A stretch of 64,000 nucleotides of DNA from the NCBI GenBank assembly GCA_963965975.1, contig OZ014423.1, forward strand, positions 5,420,301 to 5,484,300, written 5' to 3'. Positions 25,232 through 36,900 of this stretch are shown here, piece after piece. The notes under the pieces are model-generated. The model saw only the letters and a list, made by a program, of their open reading frames with translations, searched no databases and was not told the origin of the DNA. This stretch comes from Xestospongia bergquistia (Eukaryota > Porifera > Demospongiae > Haplosclerida > Petrosiidae). Both the position numbers and the translations under genes were made by a program. Positions within the stretch are counted from its first letter, which is position 1. Each line of letters begins with the position of its first letter.

Positions 25232-26292
25232 ATGGCTGTACTGGAAGACTATTCAAAGAAGGATGTAATAATTGGTAAAAAAGGCTTTATATATAGTATA
25301 AAAGAATAATAGTCAAATAGCTATATATATATATATATATGTCATAGATAATCATAGTTATATTACATGTAGTGTTTGTTCATCAGGTAATTAATACTTT
25401 AGTGTATATTAAATTGATCTCCACTCCCTAAACCTTTAACAATAACTATACACACTAAAGTGTGACTTCCTGCTGGACAACTACTAAACATATTATACAT
25501 TTATATCTACAATATAACTATGTAGGCCATTATGATAGATTAGCTGATAAATATGATCAATTTTATGGATATCGAAATGATACAATGGCAGAACTAGCAA
25601 TCAAATGGACTAGCATCACACCTGATGACAAAGTGGTTGATATTGGTGGAGGAACTGGAGGTGTGGCTGAAACAATCAAGACAAAAGCTGGTATGATAGA
25701 ATATTAAATGTAAGTTTAATTCAATTGGTTTGTAGGTTTGAAGACTAATGTACTTGTAGTTGATCCCAGTCCAAAATCAATTGAGAAGGCAAAGGAGAAG
25801 CCAGGTTTAGCAGTAATGCTTGCTGATGCCACTCAATTTCTTGATTCAGATCAATCACGTCATTACAATAAATATCTTCTTTTCGATTGTGTTCATCACA
25901 TTTCAGACCAGAAATATGTTTTCTCACAAATGTATCAACGTCTCCCTCTTAATGGACAGTTATTAATAATACTATATGATGGTGAGAAATTTCCTTTCCC
26001 CCTTTGGAAAGAAGCATACAAAAAAATATGTCAAGTACAGCCATTAAATAAGTACTTGGAAGCTGTTGGATTTACTGTTGTCAAAGGTGAAGAGATTCAT
26101 GAGTATGTCTTTAACAAGGAGAAGTATTTTTACATGATACGTCATAGAATATATTCAGTGTTAGAATTTTTTACAGATGAAGAAATCGAAGCAGGCATTA
26201 CAGAAATAAGTGAAGTGTTTTTCAAAGATTCTGACACTGTTAATATTAAAGATTGTCAAGTTATAATATGTGCTAAAAAACGTACTCAGTAA
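25232..26292 (+). CDS. Class I SAM-dependent methyltransferase, paralog D
   Basis: Three exons (25232-25274, 25526-25690, 25736-26292) encode 254 residues, nearly identical to paralog C. Motif I is VDIGGGTGGVAE, then VVDPSPKSIEKA and LLFDCVHHI. It has lost three residues (TIE) before YLEAVGFTVVKGEEIHEY relative to C, and its end differs (CAKKRTQ). Motif I Ser-to-Thr and the change from HCVHH to DCVHH lie at or near the cofactor and active site, so the copies may differ in activity. It ends 139 bp from the convergent GTPase-like gene. Confidence 0.86.
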
Positions 26293-26430
26293 AATTATGT
26301 TTTAACTTATAAATAATTTGCTGAAAATTGATACACTAAAATATTTGTTTACTGAAAGAATAGTGTGTAAAGACAATTGAAAATATAAACAATTTTTTAT
26401 TGAACAGTCAAAGAAATTCAATATAATTTA

Positions 26431-28840
26431 TTATGTCAATAATGAGGCTTTCTTCATTTCTAATTGTACCTTGAGATTGATTAGGTATTTTAGATTGAGT
26501 TCACTGGTTTGTTTAGAGTCTCTGAAACATTGAAGTTCACATTGAATCTATTAGAAGAGAACAAAACTTAATAGATTATCATAGCTTTAAAAGGGAATTA
26601 ATAAACTACTTGTAGTAATTGATATATAAGGTATATAAGATAGGTCAAGTAATAAGTCAGTCTGTTGATCATACCTTGCTTTCCATGGAGTCAAGTTTAG
26701 GTCTGTAGTTCCAGTCAAATTTGTCCAGATGTTTTAATACATAGGAAGTAATTTTGTCCATGTGAAACTGAGGATATCATTAAAATATTTTCATAAGTAA
26801 TAGCAGCTTTTTTACTTGAACAATTTTCCTTTTTAAAACTTCAGATGTTAGGTATTTTATACAAAAGCTGATGAAGTTATCTCTTGATGTATTTTCATCT
26901 TTTAATTCCAAGCTTTCTTCTCTATATAAATTTATTATATACAATATTTATAAAAAATATAACCAATATACTTCGAGGAGTGTTTAGGAATGATTGAAAT
27001 TGAATGAAAGTGCAGTATGCTATAATAATGATGATGAAACTGACTTGGGTTAGCTCTCCTACAACAAAATATTGAAAATATTACTATTTATTTAGTTTTA
27101 TAACATACATATTACTATCCTGACAGATGATATCTAATGATGCAGGATAAATTAATTCAACTTCATTTACATGTGTACTAGTTGTAAGTTTTAGAGTATC
27201 TGAAAAAAACAAATTTTATAACCAATAATTTATTTTATATATATAATTAATTCCTGCTACAAAGAATTAGTTAACTCATAAAACAATATACTATTTTCAG
27301 TTTCAATATTACTACAATACAATATGTTATTTTCTTTTGGTGGCAAACACCTAATGATGTCACTTGTTAAGTAATACAAATTGTTTTACCATTTAATGTT
27401 TCATTTGTTTCCGAAGCCATTCCTTCCCTCAAAATATGATCTGCTAGTTTCGTTAGTTCTTGGGTGTCGTGCTTGATAGCTTTGAATGGCATCACTTCAT
27501 GCATTCTCTGAAAAGTCACTGTTTTTAGAATAGAGTTGAGCCGTTTAGCTGATCCTCGACTCAAACTATCTATGTCTACAAAATATAATTTACATATTTC
27601 TCAATATATAGTCTGTACACTTTAAATTCTGGAAATAACAGCCCAATATAAACCCCTCCCTCTAAAAATTGCACTACAAAATGTAGGAATAAAATGTTTT
27701 AATCACTAACCTAACTCAAATGTTTCTAGAATGGCTTCATTGCTTTTATACTCCCAGCTATGCTGTACAAGTCTCTTCAACTTTTTAATGCTTGTTTCTA
27801 GAAACTTATCATAAAGTTCTTCTGCTAATGTTTGAATCAATACCAGAGGCTCCTACCACAAAAATACCACCATTTATTGTTGAAAAAGTGACAACCATTA
27901 TTATACCTTGATGTCCATCTCATATGCTTCTATTAGACTATTTAATAATATGACATCCTTTGTTCTCGACTGAAGCTGACGATAGTAAGAAAATAACTCT
28001 TCTTCAAGTTGCTTTTTTTGAAGCAATATGCCTTCAAGTTCTATATTGATACATTTTAATTTTACATATAATTGTCTGAGTTTTTTAAACTAGGAAGAAA
28101 CTAGTTAATCTTGTCAGATATTATGCTGTACAGATTACTAATGTGTCACTTACGTTCTATTCTGATAGCAGTACATTCTATTTCACTCTGTGCTTTGTCA
28201 GTACAAAAATAGACACAATGTATAATATCAGATAATAGAGACAACTCTTTCAGTTTAGTACTGTTCTCACAATGATTTTTAACCCTAAGTAAATTATTAT
28301 AACTAAAGTGTTATGGTATATTACTGTCATACTTACCATCTTTCAATTTCAGTGATTCCAGAGACTTTTTCATAAAAATTGACATCAATGCTTTCATCCA
28401 CTAAATCACTATGTAAATCTTCATCCTCTTCAACTTCTCTACAAACTTGTCCAAACGGTTCATACAATTTCTTCCACGTTTCCAGTTTGTCTTCAATCTC
28501 TGGACCAGTCTGGTTCCCAAAGTTATAATTTCTTGACATCTGTACCCACTTCAACATTGATAGTTGAATACAACCATCTGGTACATCAACACCAACAGTG
28601 TTTTGTAATTGTTTCTTAACTTTCTCTTTAATAATAAGTTCATAATCCTCTCGATCTTGGAATCTATCATAGCATAAATACTCTGTGCTGGTACTTGTGG
28701 TGTCAGTAGGATAAGATGAAAGAGATGTCGAGTCTTTGCCTGTTATGTCAGCTGTAAGACAAGTATCCAGTTTATTCACAATGATGAATGCTCTTCTTTG
28801 GTTAAAGATATCTACAAAGCAACAAATTTTAGAGGTAGTA

Positions 28841-28884
<44 letters not shown>

Positions 28885-29191
28885 GTCTCTCTCTTCTCTT
28901 CTCTCTATCTACAAAGTCACTTTTCCTTGCATCCATAAACTACTATAAGATTACATAAACTCTATCTCTTTACAACAGGGTAACAATCTCTGCCATTGCT
29001 TATTAATAATCCTGTTTTCACTTGTATTGTGTTCTAATGATTATAGTGAGTATCAAGAGATTAGCTGAACCAATTATTGAATTCATCATCAATACATATG
29101 TTTTTATACTAATCAAAACACTATTTAATTATACCTAACATATGGTATGGTGTTACATTTTGCACTCTTTTGAAGAGTATCAATTCTTATT

Positions 29192-29228
<37 letters not shown>

Positions 29229-30716
29229 GCTCCTTTCGTTACCTCTATCTCTACTTAACAGAACTTCAAGGGGACTAGTGTCCATCTTGTCTGGTTCTAG
29301 TTGATCACAGCTCAAGACCAAGAGGTAAGCCGAACAAGAGAACAGAGAATGTGCAAACTGTTCTTTTAAATTGCCACCAGTTATGGCTGGACTACAAACA
29401 TGATCAAATCCACTAATGTGAGGGCATAATCTAAAAAAGATTGGAGCATCTGAAGTTTGAGTCTTAAACATCCTAAAACACAAACAAAATCTTATGATGA
29501 TTCATGGTCTATTGCTAATACAAACCTTGAGTATTCAAGAACATTGAGAAGTGTCCGTCTTCCAGACTCAGCCTGGCCACATATTCCAATAATAACATTG
29601 TCCTTCTCTACTTTTTGTTTTATTGGTAATACATAACGTTCTATCAATTCACAGCGATATTCCTCTGGACAAGATCGTACAAGTTTATCTAAAGTACTCT
29701 AAATGAGAGAGAGAAAGAGAGAGGAGATTTACAAGACAGCATTATTATAGCACATGCAATACTGCTGTCTAAGCTCATGAGTTAACATTAAATATGTCAG
29801 TTTATGTATCAGCTTACATATACTCTACTGTCTATGCATTCTCATAGTTTACATGGAGTCTAGTATCATTGTATGTCAATATTCAGTATACAATTATTAA
29901 TACCTATTATACTGTACCATTCTCATCAGTTTACTATATGTAATGAAATAAATGTGCCTACTATTTATGGTATAATATTTATACAAGACAGCTGGAAAGT
30001 GGACTTTAATATAACTATATATGACCTCACAAAAAAAGAGATATAGTATGAAATCTTTTTTAGACAATTCCATTTGAGGAGGAGTGGGAGTGCTGTCTAT
30101 AAGTCACTATACTAACTACACATTGAAAGTGTGCTTATCACATGTTCTACAATTAACCAATATTAATGTTTGACAGGAGATAATAACGTACATTTATGTG
30201 CTAAAATAATTACAAGAACTCTAGTTTACATATACCTCTATCATTTCTAGTGGATTGCCTTCATTTCGTTTTGCCTGTTGGTCTCGATGTCTTGAGTCTT
30301 GCTTGTCAGAAGTAAGGAAATTTGAAGCAGACTCTGTGCATTAATTTATAAAATGTTTACAATAAAGACTGAATGGTTTGCACAAGAAAAAGAGATACAG
30401 TATTAATTCCATTTGATAAATAATACATAATTCTACTTACCTACAAGTTTAAGACTATCAACAATGCCACTCACAAGACCTTCATACCAAGTTTTAGATC
30501 GTGCTTGTCGAACACTTATACTGCTTTCATTACTACTGGATAATTCTTGTATTGTACCAAAAGTATTTCTACGTGGACGTTGAATTTGAACATCCTGAAA
30601 CAATCCAGTCTCATTAATTGTAGCAGATCTCTTAGGTGTAGACAAAGGGAAACTTGAAAACATAGCAGCAACTTTGGTGTTAGATGGATGAACTGAGGTC
30701 GTCTCGCTCTAGAATT
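26431..30716 (-). CDS. Divergent large GTPase-like protein with coiled-coil tail
   Basis: Multi-exon minus-strand gene; the best start is ATG 30663, within an exon reaching about 30716. Supported exons include 30440-30716, an exon starting at 30333, 29526-29698, 29255-29472, 28337-28811, smaller ones between 26.8 and 28.3 kb, 26675-26767 and 26431-26547 (stop). The N-terminus is Ser/Arg-rich (RPRRNTFGTIQELSS). A P-loop-like motif appears as IIGICGQAESGRRTLLNVLE, where the usual GxxxxGKS/T Lys is Arg. About 100 residues on comes AFIIVNKLD, a good G4 NKxD motif. The C-terminal half is helical (LRQLYVKLKCINIELEGILL). The overall plan resembles dynamin-superfamily or other large GTPases, but no family is certain. 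It is divergent from the SLC49A4-like gene and convergent with paralog D. Confidence 0.6.
28848..28905. repeat. CT microsatellite
   Basis: (CT)n run with TTT and GT interruptions in an intron of the GTPase-like gene; a second one lies at about 29190-29228 in the next exon-flanking region. Confidence 0.9.
29740..30230 (-). other. Intron of the GTPase-like gene, nothing seen
   Basis: About 500 bp of AT-rich sequence between two exons of the GTPase-like gene, without coding signal on either strand and without clear repeats. Confidence 0.5.
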
Positions 30717-31036
30717 AGTAAAGAATTATTTTAATTGAAAGTTTGAAGTAAAGTTCTCTATAGAGAAAGAACTCTCACTGTTCATACAAAACTCCTCCAC
30801 TGTTCATAATTACAATTCTAGGAGGAGTGGCTGTTTTGCAAGAAATGTACTGTCAGCACTTGATAGTGAGTCCAGTAGTAGTATAAGTGATAGAAAGACA
30901 AATCATTCAATTTATTGTAAGTAATTATATTATAAATAGTTTAATTTATCCAGCCAATAGTTTAATAATACGCCCCCACATTCAAAGTGTTTTGGAGTTT
31001 ATTCATAGGATGTAGAAAGTGAGCAGAGAAGATAAT

Positions 31037-33567
31037 ATGGCGGATCATAAAACTTACTTTGGTCGATATTATGTCCTATTTGTGGTGACTTTACTGACTG
31101 TTCAACAAAACATTGCTTGGGTAACATTCAGTGGTATTGCTGATGTTGCCAAATCTTCATATGGACTGACAGATGATGAAATCACACTATTACCAGGTGA
31201 GTTTGTAACAGACAGGCTAGTGAATAATACTGGAAAAGCAGTATGTCTCTTTAGTATATATGCATTTCTCTTGACAGCTCTTCCTCCTTGTAAATGACTT
31301 CTTTTAGAAGTACTTGGAGAGATGAAATTGCCATTTGATTTAACTTTCCTTTTAAGTGTTTATAAATCTTTAAAGTTTTGTATCAAAAGAAAAGTACTAG
31401 CTCATGAAGGCGTGTTAAGTGTATGATTATCAACCACACCTCTAAATTAAAATTATACTAGTTATTAATAAATTAACATTAACACTAGTTATCTTTGTAC
31501 TGATGATCTCTTCTTCCTCCTTTAGCCTATAGTCCAATCTGTTTTGTACTTCTAACATTTCCTTTCATTTGGTTCTTGCAAAAATTTGGAATGAGAGTAG
31601 TGGGTATTGGTAGTGCATGGATACTAGCCATTGGCTGTACCATAAGAGTATTTGTACCCTATGGAGCTACAGCATCCAAATGGATATGGTTAATGCACAT
31701 TGGACATATAATGATAGGAGCTGTTGGTTTGCCGGTCATGATCTTACCGCCAAAAGTCAGTTCAGTTTGGTTTCCACCTCGAGAACGTACATTTGCTACA
31801 TCTGTTGCTGTCACTGCTGAGAGTTTAGGAGGAGCCTTCGGGTTTATTATTAACCCCTATCTAACTCAACAATTTGATGTCCGTACAATGTTATATGTAC
31901 AAGCAGAGTTAGCTGTATTCATTGCTCTGTTGTTCACTATTTATTTTCCTCCTCATCCTCCTACACCACCATCTACATCAGCTCAAGAAAAACGTATTAG
32001 TTTTAAACATTCTATAAAATTACTGTTTAGTAATCATGCTTACATTATATTAGTGCTGAGTGGAGGGATTGTCATAGGAGCTAGTTAGTAAGTACACCAA
32101 CAAATGTATTGTCAAATTGTTTATACTTTTCTTTGTAGTGGAGTCATGTCTGTGTTGTCTGTTATTCTTAATTCAAAGGATGGTTTCAATGATTTAGTTG
32201 TTGTAGATTCTGTTGAAGATTTTCTTCGTAGTACATCATGGTTAGGTGCTGTTGCATGTACATTAGGTACCATCAGTGGTCAGATAACAGGATTCTTTGC
32301 TGACAGGTTTGTTGTTTCTCAAGTCTTTCCTGTTCCCTTACTTCCTTAAAATTCAGATTTCAAAGAAGATTCAAGCTAATTCTTCTGACCTTGTTGTTAC
32401 CGACTACTGGTTTTTTTCTTTGGTTTTCTCTCTCTCTATATGGTTGGGGCAGTAGCAATCCCGTCAATTTGTTTGTCAGTTTTTGTCTGACTTATGTCTT
32501 CTCTTTTGCATCCTTACCAATTTTTTATGAGGCTGCCGTCGAAGCAACTTATCCAGTATCAGAAGGTACTGTATTAGAATTAACATTTTTTGGACAAATT
32601 ATGTTTGAATATTAAAACTTTATTTTAAGCTTCCAACACTCACTACCACAATTCAACATTATTTTTAACTTACTCATTTCTTGCAGGTACTAGTGGAGGA
32701 CTACTTACTCTCTCTGTAAACATAGCCACTCTTTTATTTGCTGTTAGTATAAAATACCATTTAATATCATCAATATTAATATATATATATGCATCATAGA
32801 TTATTGGAATTGCTGGTGTTTTCTCTGACAGTCATCCTGAACGAGCAAAAGCTATGTCGTGGACAACAACAGGATTGTCAGCTCTAGCAACGTGAGTATC
32901 TTTTATGTTAATTGCATAATCAAAACTTATCTGAGAACTCTTTTGGATTATTTGAAATCCTGTGTATTCTCATGGAACCAGTCTCTTCCTAACCAGGGAG
33001 GATCAGGCTCTGTGAAACTGTATAAGCGTACCTATGTAAATTATATAGTATCTGGTATTTGATTTGATATAGAGATGGCTATAGATTTACTACGTCACAA
33101 TTTTTTAGTGTAGGAATTAATCTATAATATTTCTATTTTTAGACTTTATGTACCTTTAATAGTTGAGTTGACATTTTAACATATTATTCATTATTACTCA
33201 TTTCATCACATGAGACTTATGAATTTTGTAATTGTAATATTCATTAGTTAATCATAAGTAATACTATGATACAACTCAATTTTGACATGTACTTTAATAA
33301 TTAAATGAAGAAAATAATCAATTAGAAATTATTTGATTTCAAAAAATAGCTGAACTATATCTAATACATTACAGGATTCTTATATTATTTTACATGGAGA
33401 ATTATAAGAGACTTAATGTTGATGAAAATAAAGAGGCACCAGAAGATGATATTAAGAAATTAGAAGGTCAAGATAGTAACAATGAATCAGGAGATAATGG
33501 CAGCATTAAAATTAATACTCATAGTAAAACTGGTCCATCTGAGAAAACTCCACTGATTAACCAGTAG
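31037..33567 (+). CDS. SLC49A4: MFS transporter of the SLC49 family, SLC49A4/DIRC2-like
   Basis: Seven exons join in phase: 31037-31196, 31526-32087, 32139-32306, 32357-32565, 32687-32742, 32800-32891 and 33375-33567, giving about 479 residues. Twelve hydrophobic segments fit a major facilitator. Features shared with human DIRC2 include an N-terminal YGRYY/W-type start, a TVQQNIAWVTFSGIAD first helix, the inter-lobe YFPPHPPTPPS proline run, DRFQRRFKLILL, and LPIFYEAAVEATYPVSEGTS near helix 10. DIRC2 is a lysosomal membrane transporter; related SLC49 members move haem, choline or pyridoxine. The C-terminus is acidic and ends PSEKTPLINQ, containing a dileucine-like sorting signal. It is divergent from the GTPase-like gene by about 370 bp. 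Confidence 0.9.
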
Positions 33568-33969
33568 CTGCATTATAAATTGTAAATAATATTTATTTTT
33601 TTATTATTAAATTTGTTACATAAAAATTATTTTATATGCTATAATAATTTATTTTTGAAATTAATTGCTGCTACTAATTTATAATAATAAAATTACTTAT
33701 TTTTTATAAAATCTTAATTTAATAAGTAGTTTAATTTAAAATTATAATATGATTAATGAATCATTGTCGGAGAGAAACAAAAACTCATGAATAACGGAGA
33801 AGACATAAAGTAAGTAATAGAGTGAGTGATGATAATAACTGAGTCATCTCATGAAAACACAAATAATAGGTCATGTATCAACAAACAACAACAACATATA
33901 ATCATTTCATATCACAACAATAGAACATATCACATGACAGTCATATGACAATTAGATCAAGACATAATG
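33568..33969. other. Convergent intergenic region, nothing seen
   Basis: About 400 bp of very AT-rich sequence between the 3' ends of the transporter (+) and the CDK gene (-). It presumably contains both polyadenylation signals (for example AATAAA-like runs near 33690). No coding signal. Confidence 0.5.
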
Positions 33970-36900
33970 TTATCTATAGAACAAAACTCCAGGAATTAAG
34001 AAAATAGATGCACCTAAGAAAGAGAGAGAGGTAAGTGAACTCCTGCTAAGAGATAACAGTAAGTAAATAATACATAAGTTATTAAAAATCATATTTCCTC
34101 CTCATATTAATTAACTCACTATCAGGAAGTGTAAAAAGTGCTGGAGGTAATGAACTAAAGTATTCATGAGCTAATGCATCCTCAGCAGATATTCTATTTG
34201 CTGGCAACAGCTGCAACAAGTTAGTAGCCAAATTTCCAGCTTTATTATGTGGATGAAGACTATAAATAGAGAGAACATGTTCAAAGAGTACAACTATATG
34301 TTATATTATATTATACTATGTCATTATATTATACTATGTCATTATATTATATTATGTTATACTATGTTATTATATTATACTATGTTATATTATGCTATAC
34401 TATGTTATTATATTATACTATGTCATTATATTATATTATGCTATACTATGTTATTATATTATACTATGTTATATTATGCTATACTATGTTATTATATTAT
34501 ACTATGTTATATTATGCTATACTATGTTATTATATTATACTATGTCATTATATTATACTATGTTATATTATGCTATACTATGTTATTATATTATACTATG
34601 TTATTATATTATACTATGTTATATTATGTTATACTATGTTATTATACTATACTATGTTATATTATGTCATTATATTATACTATATTATACTATGTTATAC
34701 TATGTTATTATATTATACTATGTTATATTATGCTATACTATGTCATTATATTATACTATATTATACTATGTTATATTATGCTATACTATTACTTACATAG
34801 GTGCTACAACTTCAAGACCCAAATAATCACATTGTTCATACATTTCTGGTCTATATTCAGCAAGTCTTTTAATACCTGGCCATGTTCTTTCATTAGGTGT
34901 ACCAAGAATCTAAAACAGAGAAAACATTACATATATTATGTAAGAGTTTAATGGCACTCTCCCCTCTCCCTCCTTTGTCTAAATCTCCTACACTTACCCC
35001 CCATATTCTATTCAGTTGATCATACACGCCTTTCAAACCAGGAAAGAGAGGTTTACCAGTTAACATTTCCACAAAGATACACCCAACTCCCCTACATACA
35101 AAGAATATAGTAATATTCACTGCTAACATTTGTATTGCTCCTACTAACCACATATCTAATGAAGTAGAGTACTCAGTTGAGCCCATGAGTACATCAGGTG
35201 GACGATACCACAGCGTTACAACTTCATGAGAGTAGGTTTTTGTTGGTACAGATTTAGCACGAGCTAATCCAAAGTCGGCTAATTTTAGTTCTCCATTATG
35301 ATTTAAAAGTATATTCTGTGGTTTGAGATCTCTGTAGAAAAAGAGAAACAAGAGATGAAGTTATCATAGTAACGTGGTATGTCTTGTATTTACTCTACCT
35401 GTGGAGTATTTTCCTTCGATGACAAAAATGTAATCCACGCAGTAGTTGTAACAGTAATATTCTTACATTCCTAGGGTCCAAAGGACCAGGATGTTTCTCC
35501 ATGAAACGACTAAGATCAGTATCCTATACAAAAATGGCACAAGAGCAATGAGAGAGAGAGAGAGGAGAGAGATGACTTACCACATATTCAAAGACAAAAG
35601 TTAGATTGTTAGGAGTGTGAATAATATCATGTAATGTCACAATATTTGAATGTTTAAGACCTTTCAATAAGGAAGCTAAAGAGAAGAGACACAGGTACTA
35701 GTAACAAAATAAGAAAGAGCTCTTGTACCTTCTCTGATAGCAGTGAATGGAGTCCCCTCTTCAGAATTAAGACGTATTTCTTTTAAAGCTACAAAGTGAC
35801 CATTTGCCCTGAAAATGAATTAGAACTAAAGTCAATAATAACAGTCAAAATGTATTACTATTATACCAATATATTAAATTATGATGATAGTGTTTATTGT
35901 AATTCAACAAAAGCACAGGAGACATGCCCAAATGATGCTAACTCTTATCTTCAATATAGAGGTAATGACTACAAGTATTTGGGAAAACAGGTGTTTGGTT
36001 ACTATAACAACATTCATTTCATGTTTGTTTTATATTTGTTCTTTTGTATTGTAACTGGTGGTAATTGAGAATACATATCATATTTTCATTACTCACGTGC
36101 TAATTCCTTTATAGACAGTTGCATAAGAACCTTCTCCTAATGCGTCTAACTTCTTGTAAGTTTCTAATCGACCAAAAGGAGACCCCAACTATGATAACAA
36201 AAAATAATAATAGCTATAATGTAATACTACAACGAGGGTTTATGCACATACAGGAGAATGAGAGCATGAAGTTGAATGGCGTCTCAAAGGTAAGGTAGCA
36301 CTATTGACAAAATTGTTGGTTGATTTGAAAGCATTCATTGGTTTAAAATCATCAGTGGTTGGTCCTATTGTATCAGTAGCTGGTGCAGTAGCAATAGAGT
36401 TTCGTCTCAAAGGACCACTTTTACCATTAATACCCTGTAAAATGAGTAAGGATAGATGTAAACTACACTGCCAAAACAAAACAAAAAAGATGTCTTCTTT
36501 GTTGTACAGTAACTTACTAATGATAATGGCCTTGTTTTGGGTTTCTTTTCACCTCTTGGTGAAAGTGATGGACCTACGAAAGTGATAACAAGTGTTAATT
36601 TATTTAAACTTGAATTTTCAATACTACAATTAATAATTGTCATCTTGTGTTTGATAATAACTCAATTCATGAGAATTGCATTTAAAATCTGGAAATATAT
36701 AAAGTCATTTTACATGAACAACACATTCCTTGATAAACACACATTAACACAACTTAAGCGCAGACAACCTAGTAAATAAATGGTAGATTTAGTACTTAAC
36801 AAACCATCAAGTCTGTACTGACAATGTAGTATTACTGAAGAGTAGGAGAGAACATTCTTTAAACACTCTAAATTATATCTAGCTAGATTTCATCCTTATT

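Larger units (their letters stand above)
23151..26776. repeat. Tandem duplication, unit about 1.8 kb
   Basis: Unit 1 (about 23151-24941) and unit 2 (about 24942-26776) align almost throughout with a period near 1791 bp. Both start with TTCCCA(C/A)TGTATCTTGTG and end at GAAACTGAGGATAT. Each carries a whole plus-strand methyltransferase gene and, convergent to it, the last two exons of the GTPase-like gene. High identity in introns and flanks means the duplication is recent. Differences include an AT microsatellite length change (near 23465 and 25322) and small indels. Confidence 0.92.

Noticed and set aside
34247..34951. Long plus-strand open frames of up to 234 codons rich in Tyr, Leu, Ile and Cys
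   Set aside because: They are translations of the pentanucleotide satellite and lie in an intron of the minus-strand CDK gene. Three overlapping frames are all open, as expected for a stop-poor repeat.
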